A DNA stretch of 64,000 bases, from NCBI RefSeq assembly GCF_021729145.1, contig NZ_JAJSLW010000001.1, forward strand, positions 434,001 through 498,000, in the 5' to 3' direction. The translations under genes and the position numbers were made by a program. This stretch comes from Membranihabitans maritimus (GTDB taxonomy: Bacteria; Bacteroidota; Bacteroidia; Chitinophagales; Saprospiraceae). A model generated the notes under the pieces. It was not told the DNA's origin. It saw only the letters and a list, made by a program, of their open reading frames with translations, and made no database searches. Below are positions 10,273 to 20,300 of the stretch, piece after piece; positions within the stretch are counted from its first letter, which is position 1; the number at the start of each line of letters is the position of its first letter.

Positions 10273-10734
10273 ATGACTTTTGAACTTCTTATCTATTTCT
10301 TACCCCCTGTATCATTTATTATTTTCGGTAGTGGAGTAGTCGCAGGATATTTATTATCGTCTTATCGAAAACAGGAGCAAGAGGATTTGAAATACGCCTA
10401 TGACGAATTGAATAATATCTTAATTGAAAAAGAAGAAGAAATCGAACGTCTTCAAAATAAATTAACTCAATTATTGGATGGAACAACTGCACAAAAACCA
10501 GATAACTTTACAAAAATTGAAGGAATAGGCCCCAAAATCGAAGAACTTCTCAAAAGCAATGGTATCAAATCTTTTAAAGATTTGGCAACCGCATCCGTAG
10601 AAAAATTAACATCCATTCTTGAATCGGCTGGTCCGGCATATAAAAGACACAACCCTGATACCTGGCCCGGCCAGGCAAACCTGGCAGCTAAAGGGGATTG
10701 GCAAGCGCTTAAAAGCTGGCAAGAAAGTAAGTAA
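10273..10734 (+). CDS. Membrane-anchored helix-hairpin-helix protein
   Basis: Protein of 153 residues when started at ATG 10273; an in-frame ATG at 10219 would add 18 residues. One membrane helix (about 5-27) leads into a coiled coil (about 30-70, KEEEIERLQNKLTQLL). The C-terminal domain (about 78-150) has the helix-hairpin-helix signature KIEGIGPKIEELL and ends in TWPGQANLAAKGDW. Such small HhH proteins are widespread and sometimes labelled nuclease-like, but no nuclease residues are visible and the function is not established. Its stop is one base before the start of the next gene. Confidence 0.75.
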   Translation: MTFELLIYFLPPVSFIIFGSGVVAGYLLSSYRKQEQEDLKYAYDELNNILIEKEEEIERLQNKLTQLLDGTTAQKPDNFTKIEGIGPKIEELLKSNGIKSFKDLATASVEKLTSILESAGPAYKRHNPDTWPGQANLAAKGDWQALKSWQESK

Positions 10735-10735
10735 T

Positions 10736-11983
10736 ATGCATGATTACTTTTTGTTTATAACTATCGTATTCCTTATATTATCATGTAGTGAATCTCAACA
10801 ACAAAATGAATTCAAACCTACCGATGAATTACCCATTTTGCAAGGACTTCCTGATCCCTTTCTCAGGAAAGATGGTAATCGAATAAAAAACAAATCTGAA
10901 TGGAACAGTCATCGTACCTACCTTCAAAAAATGCTATCTCATTATATGTACGGAGAAATGCCTCCTGCTCCTGATACTTTAAGAATTGAACCCATTAGTT
11001 TCCGACAGCTTTTCAATGGGCAAATGGTTGAAGAAATATTTTATGTTGTTTTGAGCAGGAATGGGAAGGATGTGCGTTTCAAAACCGGAATTAGAAGGCC
11101 AAACAAACCAGGAAAATTTCCAATTATTATTAAAAATGATTCCTGGCTATTCAATATTTCAGAAGTAGTGGATACCAATAAGCAACAGCGTTATATCTCA
11201 ATGGGGCGAGATAAAATAGAGGATTGGGTTGCAAAAGAAGCCCTTAACAGAAAATACATTATCTGCAAATTCAATAGAAATCAGGTTGCACCTGATCATC
11301 CCAAAGCTATTGAAAATGGGGTTCTCTCGCTGTATCCGGAGTACAACTGGGGAACAATCGCTGCATGGGCCTGGGCATATAAACTATTGATAGACTATTT
11401 CGAAGGATTAGATTATATTGACTTAAATAAAATTGTTGCAACGGGACACTCAAGAGGAGGTAAAACAGCGCTTTGTGCGGGTGTATATGAAGACAGAATA
11501 GCTGTTACAGCTCCCAGTTCTTCAGGTGCAGGAGGAACGGCCAGTTGGAAATACTTTGATAATGAACACGAAAAACAATTAATATCCCATCACAAAGAAC
11601 ATTATCCTCATTGGTGGACCTCCCGCCTATATCAATTTGCAAATAAAGAAGCATTTCTCCCATTTGATGCCCACTTTCAGAAAGCATTGATCGCCCCAAG
11701 AGGCCTGATAAATGTCCACTCCAGAGAAGACTATTGGGCTAATCCTTATGGGACCTACCTCACATATCTGGCGGCAGACAAAGTATATAATTGGTTGGGG
11801 GTTAAGAATCATCAGGGCATTCACTGGAGAAACGGTAGACACAACCAAAACTACGAAGACTGGAAAGCCATATTTGAATTCTGTGATCAGTATTTTTTTG
11901 ACAAAAAATCAAATATTGATTTTACAAAGAATCCTTATCCAGAAAAATACACTTTTGACGGGCTTATAAATTATAGCGGCTAA
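10736..11983 (+). CDS. CE15-like (glucuronoyl esterase-like) lipoprotein hydrolase
   Basis: Alpha/beta hydrolase of 415 residues, starting at ATG 10736 one base after the preceding stop. The longer frame from 10619 overlaps that gene and lacks a signal. Lipobox ILSC puts the lipid on Cys17. The nucleophile elbow is GHSRGGK (Ser239), close to the GCSRxGK of carbohydrate esterase family 15. A His-rich segment near 359-369 (HQGIHWRNGRH) probably supplies the catalytic His. CE15 enzymes cut ester bonds between lignin alcohols and glucuronic acid of xylan. A role at the cell surface on plant or algal polysaccharide is inferred; no xylanase lies nearby. Confidence 0.75.
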   Translation: MHDYFLFITIVFLILSCSESQQQNEFKPTDELPILQGLPDPFLRKDGNRIKNKSEWNSHRTYLQKMLSHYMYGEMPPAPDTLRIEPISFRQLFNGQMVEEIFYVVLSRNGKDVRFKTGIRRPNKPGKFPIIIKNDSWLFNISEVVDTNKQQRYISMGRDKIEDWVAKEALNRKYIICKFNRNQVAPDHPKAIENGVLSLYPEYNWGTIAAWAWAYKLLIDYFEGLDYIDLNKIVATGHSRGGKTALCAGVYEDRIAVTAPSSSGAGGTASWKYFDNEHEKQLISHHKEHYPHWWTSRLYQFANKEAFLPFDAHFQKALIAPRGLINVHSREDYWANPYGTYLTYLAADKVYNWLGVKNHQGIHWRNGRHNQNYEDWKAIFEFCDQYFFDKKSNIDFTKNPYPEKYTFDGLINYSG

Positions 11984-12003
11984 CATAAAGGATCTTATTC
12001 TTC

Positions 12004-12038
12004 AAAGAAAAAGCCTCCGACATTAATATATCGAAGGC
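12004..12038 (-). terminator. Terminator for the sigma operon
   Basis: Arms 12013-12020 and 12031-12038 (GCCTCCGA / TCGAAGGC, one mismatch, 10-base loop) form a hairpin. On the minus strand it is followed by TTTTTCTTT. It lies 34 bases after the stop of the outer-membrane gene at 12072 and separates it from the convergent esterase gene. Confidence 0.55.
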
Positions 12039-12071
12039 CCAGCTGGTAGTATTTTTCATTATGATCTATTC

Positions 12072-13079
12072 CTAAAAAGGAAGAATAGAAAGTCCAAAAG
12101 TAATAGGCGTCACATCATACCCACTGCTCTTTTCCGGCTTAAACAATTCATTCAGGCCCATGGTACCATAAAAAGTGATGGGTCCATAACCAATGCTTCC
12201 GATCAAACCGTACTGAAAGTTATTGAGGTTAAACTTATCTTTTGTTTTGATTTTAACATTATTGGTTCGTTGCACAGTCTTTGCCCCCATTAGTACATTT
12301 CCGTACACCCCGGCATTCAAATGAAAGCTCTTACTTTTCTTTCTTGGGTTGCTTTCAAAGTTCAACATTACAGGGATATGTAAATAGGTAGTCCTTAAGT
12401 GATTTTTTTTGTAGGAATATGAATCACTTTCCTCCAAAGTATATGTTACATTGGGTTCGAATGGTTCAAGGGTTGCCGGATTGGAAAACCCATAATAATT
12501 AAAAGTAAAGCCGGCACCGTACATAAGATTTACATTGTGGTTAATAAGATTGATTCTTTGTCTTACAACATGTAAACGCCAGCTTACAGAGTTGATGATG
12601 TCGGGTTCCATTGGATTTATCCCCCCGATCTCAGGAAGGGTATTTTCCGAAAGGTAACTGGCAAATCCAAGGTCGACCAAAAACCACCTGGTTTTTACAT
12701 TTTTTAAAGGTTTGTCCTTCTTCTTAAAACTAATGTCCAACCCCTCCAAAGCATTCTCAACAATAGTCTCAACTTCATTTTCTAAGTCTTCTTCATTTAA
12801 CTCTTCTATCTCTTCTTTTAAATCTTCTATTTCCTCTTCCAGGTCTTCAACAACATCTTCTATTTCTTCTCGGGCTTCTTTGTTATCAATTTCTTCTGCT
12901 TTCTCTTTTAATACCTTGATCTTATCTTTGATCTTTTTGATTTCTTTGTTCTTTTTTTCTATCTTATCTTGTATTTCTGTAGATAAACTATCAGAATCAG
13001 TGCTCTGCGCTATGGAAAAATTTATTCCAAAACATAAAATTGCTGAGCAGATGATTAATATTGCTTTCCAATTTTTCAT
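12072..13079 (-). CDS. Outer-membrane barrel protein with acidic coiled coil
   Basis: Predicted outer-membrane protein of 335 residues. A signal peptide (about 1-25, ending FSIAQ) is followed by a very acidic coiled coil (about 35-115, with repeats such as EEEIEDLKEEIEEL) and then a small barrel-like domain (about 130-335) ending in the aromatic tail LSILPF. I recognise no named family. It is the last gene of the sigma / anti-sigma unit, 12 bases after the anti-sigma stop. It is therefore probably a target or sensor of that regulator. The coil should sit in the periplasm, where it could reach peptidoglycan, or outside. Confidence 0.75.
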   Translation of the reverse strand: MKNWKAILIICSAILCFGINFSIAQSTDSDSLSTEIQDKIEKKNKEIKKIKDKIKVLKEKAEEIDNKEAREEIEDVVEDLEEEIEDLKEEIEELNEEDLENEVETIVENALEGLDISFKKKDKPLKNVKTRWFLVDLGFASYLSENTLPEIGGINPMEPDIINSVSWRLHVVRQRINLINHNVNLMYGAGFTFNYYGFSNPATLEPFEPNVTYTLEESDSYSYKKNHLRTTYLHIPVMLNFESNPRKKSKSFHLNAGVYGNVLMGAKTVQRTNNVKIKTKDKFNLNNFQYGLIGSIGYGPITFYGTMGLNELFKPEKSSGYDVTPITFGLSILPF

Positions 13080-13091
13080 AGTAGGTAATTT

Positions 13092-13970
13092 TTATTCGGT
13101 TCGTAAAAATTCAGGTATAAGCTTCTCCTTAAATTGAGCAAAACTTACATCGGACCAGGTTTCAGATAAAAACTCTCCCGGGATATGAATTTCGATCTCT
13201 GATTTACCGGTATTTTTCTTTATTGTTAATAATCTTTTCTTTGATAAATCAATATCTGACGTAGCAGTCCATTCAATTTTGGGTAACTCAGTTATGGTTT
13301 CAAGCATAGCTAATTCTGTTCGATAATCCTCCTTTTCACGTTCTTCAATATCCCTGTCAATTTCTTGTATCTCCGTCGATAAATCCTGGTTTGAATTGGG
13401 GTTTAAATCTATTTCCAGCGTTTCATCCATTACTTCTACAATATCACTGGATTCCTCCTCATTTATATCCTTTACCGATGCATAATCTGGCTCCGATTTA
13501 GAAATAATATCAACTTGCCTTTCGTCAATGTTTGTAGTTGAGGACCCATTCTGGGTAACTTCGTCCGCAATATTTTCTGCAAGATTATTATCCTGGCCAG
13601 TATTACTATTGGGAGCTACGGTACTAATATCATCTACTATTGGGGGATTATTTTCCTGTAAATTATTATTTATAGCAAACCATAGCGTTGTAGCAACCAA
13701 AAGTACAACGGCTACAGCTGCCACACCTCTTAATCTGGTCCAAAGGGGAATAATAACTGCTTTCTTCTCCTTTTGATATAACTTCGACTTCTCTTTATAT
13801 ACCATTGGTATATCCGGTGCAATAGTAACAATCGAAAAGTCATCGAACTCTTCTTTTATATCTGGGTTTTCATCCAAAAATTTTTCAAAAGCTTGTTTAT
13901 TAGACGTATCCAACTCGCCTTCCACATAATCCAAAGCATATTCTTCATAATTATCTCTTGTAACTCTCAT
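13092..13970 (-). CDS. Putative anti-sigma factor, single membrane helix
   Basis: Protein of 292 residues with the layout of Bacteroidota anti-sigma factors. A short cytoplasmic N-terminal domain (EEYALDYVEGELD, about 8-50) is followed by one membrane helix (about 81-100, VAAVAVVLLVATTLWFAI). A Ser/Asp/Glu-rich periplasmic part of about 190 residues closes it. No zinc-binding HxxxCxxC motif is present. The start overlaps the sigma factor stop by four bases (ATGA), the usual arrangement for such pairs. The role, holding the sigma factor at the membrane until a signal arrives, rests on position and topology. Confidence 0.75.
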   Translation of the reverse strand: MRVTRDNYEEYALDYVEGELDTSNKQAFEKFLDENPDIKEEFDDFSIVTIAPDIPMVYKEKSKLYQKEKKAVIIPLWTRLRGVAAVAVVLLVATTLWFAINNNLQENNPPIVDDISTVAPNSNTGQDNNLAENIADEVTQNGSSTTNIDERQVDIISKSEPDYASVKDINEEESSDIVEVMDETLEIDLNPNSNQDLSTEIQEIDRDIEEREKEDYRTELAMLETITELPKIEWTATSDIDLSKKRLLTIKKNTGKSEIEIHIPGEFLSETWSDVSFAQFKEKLIPEFLRTE

Positions 13971-14473
13971 GAGACATTTTTTTTATTGTATTCCTGGAGG
14001 TGTAACTCCTCCAGCTTGATCTTTAAAATTTTTCTTCCTCTAAACAGTATGATTTTAACATTGGACAATGTCAGGCCACTAATATCAGCGATTTCATTAT
14101 ATGAATACCCTTCATAATCCCGTAACAAAATCAATTTTTTTTGTTCCTCCGACAAAGTTTCAAATGCTTGTTCAATCAAATCTTTGTTCTCAAATGATTG
14201 TTGATTTTCAACTACTTTTTCTTCTTGAACATTTCTGTACTCTCGTTCTCTTTTATTCTTTCTAAATGCATCTATCATCGCATTGTACGCCGTTCTGAAC
14301 AACCAGGATTTTGCAACTACTTTTTCAAGTTTTTCCCTGTTTTCCCAAAGCTTGACAAAGGCAATCTGAACCAAGTCATCGGCATCTGCACGGCTTTGGG
14401 TTAGTTTGAAGCAGTATCTGAATAAATTATCAGAATGCTCATTTACACATTCATTGTAATCATTTCGGCTCAT
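13967..14473 (-). CDS. ECF-type RNA polymerase sigma factor
   Basis: Sigma-70 factor of the extracytoplasmic function group, 168 residues. Region 2 (about 12-78) contains DADDLVQIAFVKLWENR. Region 4 (about 105-158) contains the helix-turn-helix YSYNEIADISGLTLSNVKI. Regions 1 and 3 are absent, as expected. It heads a three-gene minus-strand operon with an anti-sigma factor and an outer-membrane coiled-coil protein. Autoregulation is likely for this class, but I found no convincing promoter in the 100 bases upstream. Confidence 0.92.
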   Translation of the reverse strand: MSRNDYNECVNEHSDNLFRYCFKLTQSRADADDLVQIAFVKLWENREKLEKVVAKSWLFRTAYNAMIDAFRKNKREREYRNVQEEKVVENQQSFENKDLIEQAFETLSEEQKKLILLRDYEGYSYNEIADISGLTLSNVKIILFRGRKILKIKLEELHLQEYNKKNVS

Positions 14474-15406
14474 TTCAATGCTAAGACGTAGAAGGTTGGC
14501 AATTAGTTACAAACCCACAAAATATTTTTACTACGGAAAATTAATCAATTTTCCACAGGGGTTTTTCTCGTTTGCATCCTTGACCCGGTCGCCGATGTTA
14601 GTCGAAACTATGACACTCACAGGAGGCAGAAGATCCCCTTATTGATAATTTCAAAGGATACATAAATGATATAAAGTCCAGGCTGGTCCCTCCTCGTATT
14701 AGAATGGCAAAAAATTGAATATACCTCCCCTACGAAATACAGAGCGTATGTAAAATATCGATGCCCCTAGATTGAAGGTGATGAGTATTCCGTTATTGCC
14801 TGACGTTTTCTGTTATTTATCCTTAGTGTGCATCCTTGTTAATTCCCAGTAAATGTAGTGCGTAATTAAGCACTACCATCTTTCAAACACCCATTTAGTA
14901 AAGTCACCAATCAAATAATCTATTACTGAATATAACTTTCTGGCCTAAATGTAGCACGACTCAAATAGGTAGTGTTTCGGAGAGAGGCGAAGGGGAATAT
15001 AAAAGGCCTCTTCCTGAAGCTTTATCGGGAAAAAGCGAAGGAAAGGAACGCAGTAAAATCGCTTTGTCGATTTAAGATTGAGAACGGGAATGTTGGAATT
15101 ACCACTCGAAAACAGCGATCTTCTTATCAAAAAAGAGTGCTACATAATTTCCTATGTATTCGATCTACCTGGTAAACTCACACAATATATCAATCGGGCT
15201 GATGCCTCAATATTCATGGAAATCAGGTATGCAGGTAAAGGAAAAGTCGTTAGATTCTATCCTATTCTTGTTACAGTGTTTGGATAATTTCATCATTAGT
15301 TAAACTGATCAAGAACGTATACTATAGTAAATAACCTACATTTACAACCTACCGCATGTAACCAACATATATCTTCAAACCTTAAACTGTTTTAATTTAC
15401 ATTTCT
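14474..15406. other. Intergenic region, no gene recognised
   Basis: This 0.93 kb lies between the sigma factor (minus) and the FAD oxidoreductase (plus), so it must hold both promoters. Open frames of 61-69 codons on both strands (around 14945-15287) overlap one another and match nothing I know. The ten-base string TGCATCCTTG occurs twice (about 14573 and 14829). I see no tRNA, strong hairpin or insertion-sequence end. Confidence 0.45.
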
Positions 15407-16528
15407 ATGAAAAAATGCGCCGTAATCATCGGTTCAGGAATCGTTGGTCTAGCTTTGGCGAAAGCACTTAGTGAAAAAAAGTGGTCCGTAGTCATAATTG
15501 AAAAATCCAATATTGCCCAGGGTGCTTCCATTCGCAATTTTGGAATGATCTGGCCTGTCGGCCAGCCATTGGGCAATCTTTATGACAGAGCCATGCGATC
15601 TCGCGAAATTTGGTTGGACTTAAGCAGAAAAGCAGGGTTTTGGTCTGAAGAAACGGGTTCTCTTCACCTCGCTTATACTGAACTTGAAAATCAAATTATC
15701 AAGGAGTATGTAGAAAAGGTACAATCCCAAAAATCTGCGATTCACTTATCTCCTGGCCAGATTCATAAAAAAAGCCCGGCGGCAGTCTCCAAAGGCCTCA
15801 AAGGAGGATTATTTTCCCAAGAGGAAGTACTGGTGAATCCCAGGGAAGCCATCCAAAAAATGACAGAATTCTTCGAAAACCACCTGGGCATACAATTCAT
15901 TAAAGGAATAGCTGCCTCCAATATAAGGGGGAACAATATTGTGATTGGCAGGAAAACATTACAGGCCGATAAAATTTTTGTATGCTCAGGATCAGATTTC
16001 GAAACCCTATTTCCAGAAGAGTTTCAAAATCATCCTATCACAAAATGTAAGCTTCAAATGATGAGATTATCCCGGCAACCCAACAATTGGAGAATTGGGC
16101 CCCCGCTTTGTTCTGGATTAAGTTTTATTCATTACAAGGCATTTGATATTGCATCATCCACTAAAATTTTAAGGCAATATTTCCAGGAACATTTTCCCGA
16201 ATTGATCAAATTTGGTATTCACGTAATGGTCTCTCAAAATGGCGCAGGCCATCTAACAATAGGAGATAGTCATGAATATGGAAAAGATCCCGATCCGTTT
16301 AACCAACAACAAATTAATGATATTATAATTCAATACTTAAAAACATTTGCCAATTTCAAATCGTGGAAAATTGAATCATACTGGAATGGGATCTATGCAA
16401 AAATGACTAATGGAGACTCGGAACTAGTCCTTGACATTGATGAAAATACGACGATAGTCAATGGTCTTGGGGGTGCCGGAATGACTCTTGCCTTCGGGCT
16501 TGCGGAGGAAGTTGTTCATTTATTATAA
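15407..16528 (+). CDS. FAD-dependent oxidoreductase, ThiO/DAAO-like (TIGR03364-type)
   Basis: Flavin enzyme of 373 residues. The N-terminal dinucleotide-binding motif is VIIGSGIVGLALA (Gly9, Gly11, Gly14) and the C-terminal closing motif is NGLGGAGMTLAFGLAEEV. The segment GASIRNFGMIWPVGQP near residue 42 is what I associate with the TIGR03364 group, related to glycine and D-amino-acid oxidases. That group often sits with phosphonate-degradation genes, but none is present here. The likely reaction is oxidation of a small amine; the substrate is unknown. The gene converges with the GDSL gene, with one base between the stops, so no separate terminator fits. Confidence 0.8.
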   Translation: MKKCAVIIGSGIVGLALAKALSEKKWSVVIIEKSNIAQGASIRNFGMIWPVGQPLGNLYDRAMRSREIWLDLSRKAGFWSEETGSLHLAYTELENQIIKEYVEKVQSQKSAIHLSPGQIHKKSPAAVSKGLKGGLFSQEEVLVNPREAIQKMTEFFENHLGIQFIKGIAASNIRGNNIVIGRKTLQADKIFVCSGSDFETLFPEEFQNHPITKCKLQMMRLSRQPNNWRIGPPLCSGLSFIHYKAFDIASSTKILRQYFQEHFPELIKFGIHVMVSQNGAGHLTIGDSHEYGKDPDPFNQQQINDIIIQYLKTFANFKSWKIESYWNGIYAKMTNGDSELVLDIDENTTIVNGLGGAGMTLAFGLAEEVVHLL

Positions 16529-16529
16529 T

Positions 16530-17276
16530 CTACCTCACCAGGCGTATGACGTCAGGGACTATTTTAGCTACCCATTGCTTATACATTTTTCCGGAGGGAT
16601 GTAATCCATCGGGTGCGATTAAAGAACTATCGTTTTCCGCTTCCCTGGAAATGGGGGTAATATCGATAAACAAAACCCCCATTTCTTCACAAATTTTCTT
16701 TTTTGCAGCATTATATTCATTGATCTCTCTTGAAATTTTTTCTGAATCACTATATTTCCCAAAAGGAGTAACTCCCCAATCTGGTATTGAAACTACAAAA
16801 ACATTATCAGGGTCATCGCCTGCATAGGAAATCGCTCTTGTAAGTAAATTTCTAAATTCATCCTGAAAATTTTCCACCGATCTGTTTCGATATTGATTAT
16901 TCACTCCAATGGATAAAGAGACAAGGTTATAAGATTGTGCAATTCCACGGTATTGTATTCCCAATTCCAATTCGTCGGTAGTCCAGCCTGTCCGGGCTAT
17001 TACATCCGGTTCTTGAATCGTTACCTGTTTCTTTCGAAATTCATCTACCATTGCATACGGCCAACTACTGTCCCTATCTACGCTCTCCCCCACGGTATAA
17101 CTGTCTCCCAAAGCCAGATAGGACAGACCGGTATTTTCGCCTTTAGAGCCATTATCCACAGGTAAAACAGGGTCTTCCAACAGATCCGGCATTGAAGTCT
17201 TACATCCAATGCTAAGGAAACAAAATATGTATAGGATTAATCCGCTTCTTAAAATATAATAATGAGTAACAGCCAT
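16530..17276 (-). CDS. SGNH/GDSL hydrolase lipoprotein (intact catalytic set)
   Basis: Secreted esterase-type enzyme of 248 residues, anchored by lipobox LSIGC (Cys25). Block I is YLALGDSYTVG (Ser59) and block III is SIGVNNQ. Block V is DGLHPSG (Asp223, His226), so the Ser-Asp-His triad is complete. It aligns along its whole length with the lipoprotein at 9470-10147, about 6.5 kb away, which has lost Asp and His. Substrate is unknown; acyl or acetyl esters of envelope or dietary glycans are usual for the fold. Confidence 0.88.
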   Translation of the reverse strand: MAVTHYYILRSGLILYIFCFLSIGCKTSMPDLLEDPVLPVDNGSKGENTGLSYLALGDSYTVGESVDRDSSWPYAMVDEFRKKQVTIQEPDVIARTGWTTDELELGIQYRGIAQSYNLVSLSIGVNNQYRNRSVENFQDEFRNLLTRAISYAGDDPDNVFVVSIPDWGVTPFGKYSDSEKISREINEYNAAKKKICEEMGVLFIDITPISREAENDSSLIAPDGLHPSGKMYKQWVAKIVPDVIRLVR

Positions 17277-17334
17277 GGTGTTTTTGACTATATACGTAAA
17301 AACAAATGACTTGGATTTTTGTAAGCCCGAAGGA

Positions 17335-20300
17335 TTAATTATTATATCCTAAAATAGGACTTAACCATCTCTCCATTTCTTCAACAGATACATTTTTCAT
17401 CCTGGCATGTTCTATCACCTGGTCTTTATCAATTTTACCGACCCCAAAATATTTAGATTCCGGATGAGAAAAATACCACCCGGATACAGATGCGGCAGGA
17501 TACATTGCAAAAGATTCTGTAAGGGAAATACCTGTGTTTTTCTCCACATCCAATAACTTAAACAACTTGCGTTTTTCAGTATGATCCGGACAAGCAGGAT
17601 AACCAGGTGCCGGACGTATCCCCTGATATTTTTCATCGATTAATTCATCATTTGTCATGCATTCATCGGGTTGATATCCCCAAATATCTGTCCTGATTTT
17701 GTGATGCATCATCTCTGCCAATCCCTCTGCCAGCCTATCAGCCATAGCTTTTAGTATTATACTGCTATAATCATCCTGTGTTCGTTCGAATTGTTGCACT
17801 GATTTTTCGATATTGATTCCTGCAGTAACAGCAAAAGCTCCAATAAAATCCATCTTACCACTTGATTTGGGTGCAATAAAATCAGACAAACTTCTATTCG
17901 GTAATTTTTTAGCCTTTTTTAATTGCTGTCTTAGAAAAACCAATCTTTCTTTTTCTTTTGTCAGGTCATTTTCATCATAAATAATTATTTCATCCCCTTC
18001 ACTTTGGGCTGGGAAAAGTCCAATTACAGCATTGGCCTGGAGCCAGTTTCCCTTTACTATTTGATCCAGCATTTTTTGCGCATCCTGATACACTTTTTTT
18101 GCTTCTTTACCGACTACCTCATCCTCAAAGATATCTGGGAACCTTCCTTTCAATTGCCAACTCTGGAAATACGGCGTCCAATCAATAAAGTTTATAATTT
18201 CCTTCAAATTAATATCTTCAAATGCCTGGACTCCCAATTTTTTAGGTTTATGTGGATTAAATGAATCCCAATCAATTTTTGTAGGATTTTTACGGGCTTC
18301 AGATATTGGAATCATTCGCTTTTTACCTGTCTTTTTGCGTCGCTCCCTTATTTCTTCGTACTCCTGTTGGATATTTTCATAATACGCTTTCCTGATTTCT
18401 GGTGTATTCCCAATCAGGGAAGAAACCGTTGACACGCTTTTTGAAGCATCAAGAACATGTACTACAGGGCTTTCATACTGCGGGGCAATTTTCACTGCCG
18501 TATGGATTTTTGATGTGGTCGCTCCTCCTATTAACAAAGGCAGATTAAATTTTTGACGTTTCATTTCCTTGGCAACGTGAACCATTTCATCCAATGAAGG
18601 TGTAATCAAGCCGCTGAGTCCAATGACATTCACATTTTCCTTGATAGCTGTTTCCAGGATTTTTTCTGCAGGCACCATCACACCAAGGTCTACAATTTCA
18701 TAATTGTTACATGCTAATACAACACCCACAATATTTTTACCGATATCATGAACATCCCCCTTGACCGTAGCCAATAATATTTTCCCCTTGGCTCCTACAG
18801 AATCAGATTTCTCTTCCTCCAGGTAAGGCGTAAGATAATTAACGGCCATTTTCATGACACGGGCACTTTTCACCACCTGGGGCAAAAACATTTTACCCGA
18901 CCCAAATAGGTCACCCACAACATTCATACCGTTCATTAATGCTTCTTCTATTACTCTTAATGGAGAGTTATACTTTACCCTTGCTTCTTCTGCATCTTCA
19001 ATAATAAACTCCGTGATACCCTTTACCAACGAATATTCAAGACGGTCTTCTACAGATGATTCTCTCCATGACAAATCCCGCTCTTTCTTTTTCCCTTTAC
19101 TTTTAACGGTTTCTGCAAAGTCAACTAAATTCTCCGTAGCATCTTTATTTCTATTAAAGATAACATCTTCAATTAGGGTTAAAAGTTTTTCAGGAATATC
19201 AGCATATACCTCCATCATTCCCGCATTAACAATTCCCATATCCATCCCGGCCTTTACTGCATGAAACAAAAAAGCTGCATGCATAGCTTCTCTGACCGTA
19301 TTATTTCCCCTGAAAGAAAAGGAAATATTACTTACCCCTCCACTTATTTTGGTTAAAGGGAACAATTCTTTTATCGCCTTTACCGACTCAATAAAGCTTA
19401 CGGCATAATTGTTGTGTTCTTCTATCCCGGTGGCTATTGCGAAAATATTAGGATCAAATATTATGTCTTGTGGTAAAAAACCAACTACTTCTGTAAGTAT
19501 TTTATACGCCCTTTTACAGATTTCTATTCTTCGTTCGGTAGTCTCAGCCTGACCATCTTCATCAAACGCCATGACCACAGCAGAAGCTCCGTATCTTCTT
19601 ACTTTTTTGGCTTGTTCAATAAAAATTTCTTCCCCTTCTTTCAGGGATATTGAATTAACGATACATTTTCCCTGCACACATTTCAATCCTTCTTCTATCA
19701 CTGAGAACTTCGAGGAATCCACCATAATAGGTAACCTGGCAATATCGGGCTCAGACATCATAAGATTTAGAAATGTCTTCATTTCTTTTTCTGAATCCAA
19801 CAATCCCTCGTCCATATTCACATCAATGACCTGAGCTCCTCCCTCTACCTGATTTCGAGCTACATCCAGGGCTTCTTCATATTTTTCGGATTTTATCAAC
19901 CTTGCGAATTTCTTGGACCCTGTTACATTTGTGCGTTCCCCAATATTAATAAAATTTGATTCAGGACGAACGACCAATGCCTCTAATCCGCTATATTGTG
20001 AGTAGATAGGTTTTGATTCTCTTTTTCTAGGTTTTAGTCCGCTGACGGCGCCAGCTATCTCTGAAATATGTTCTGGTGTAGTTCCACAACATCCGCCAAC
20101 GATATTTACAAAGTTACTTTCGGCAAAATCCCTGATATATTCCCTCATTTCATCAGGATCCTGATCGTATTCACCCATTTCATTGGGAAGGCCAGCATTA
20201 GGATAGGCACTGATGTAACAATCAGCCACCTCTGCCAGATCCTGTAAATGAGGACGCATTTCTTTTGCCCCCAGAGCACAATTAAGTCCTACCGCCAATG

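Noticed and set aside
12712-13137. Ser-rich plus-strand frame of 141 codons
   Set aside because: It is the reverse of the Glu/Lys-rich coiled coil on the minus strand, whose codons read as Ser and Phe.
14945-15287. Overlapping 60-70 codon frames in the gap before the FAD oxidoreductase
   Set aside because: They lie on both strands in the same place, match nothing I know and lack a convincing ribosome site.
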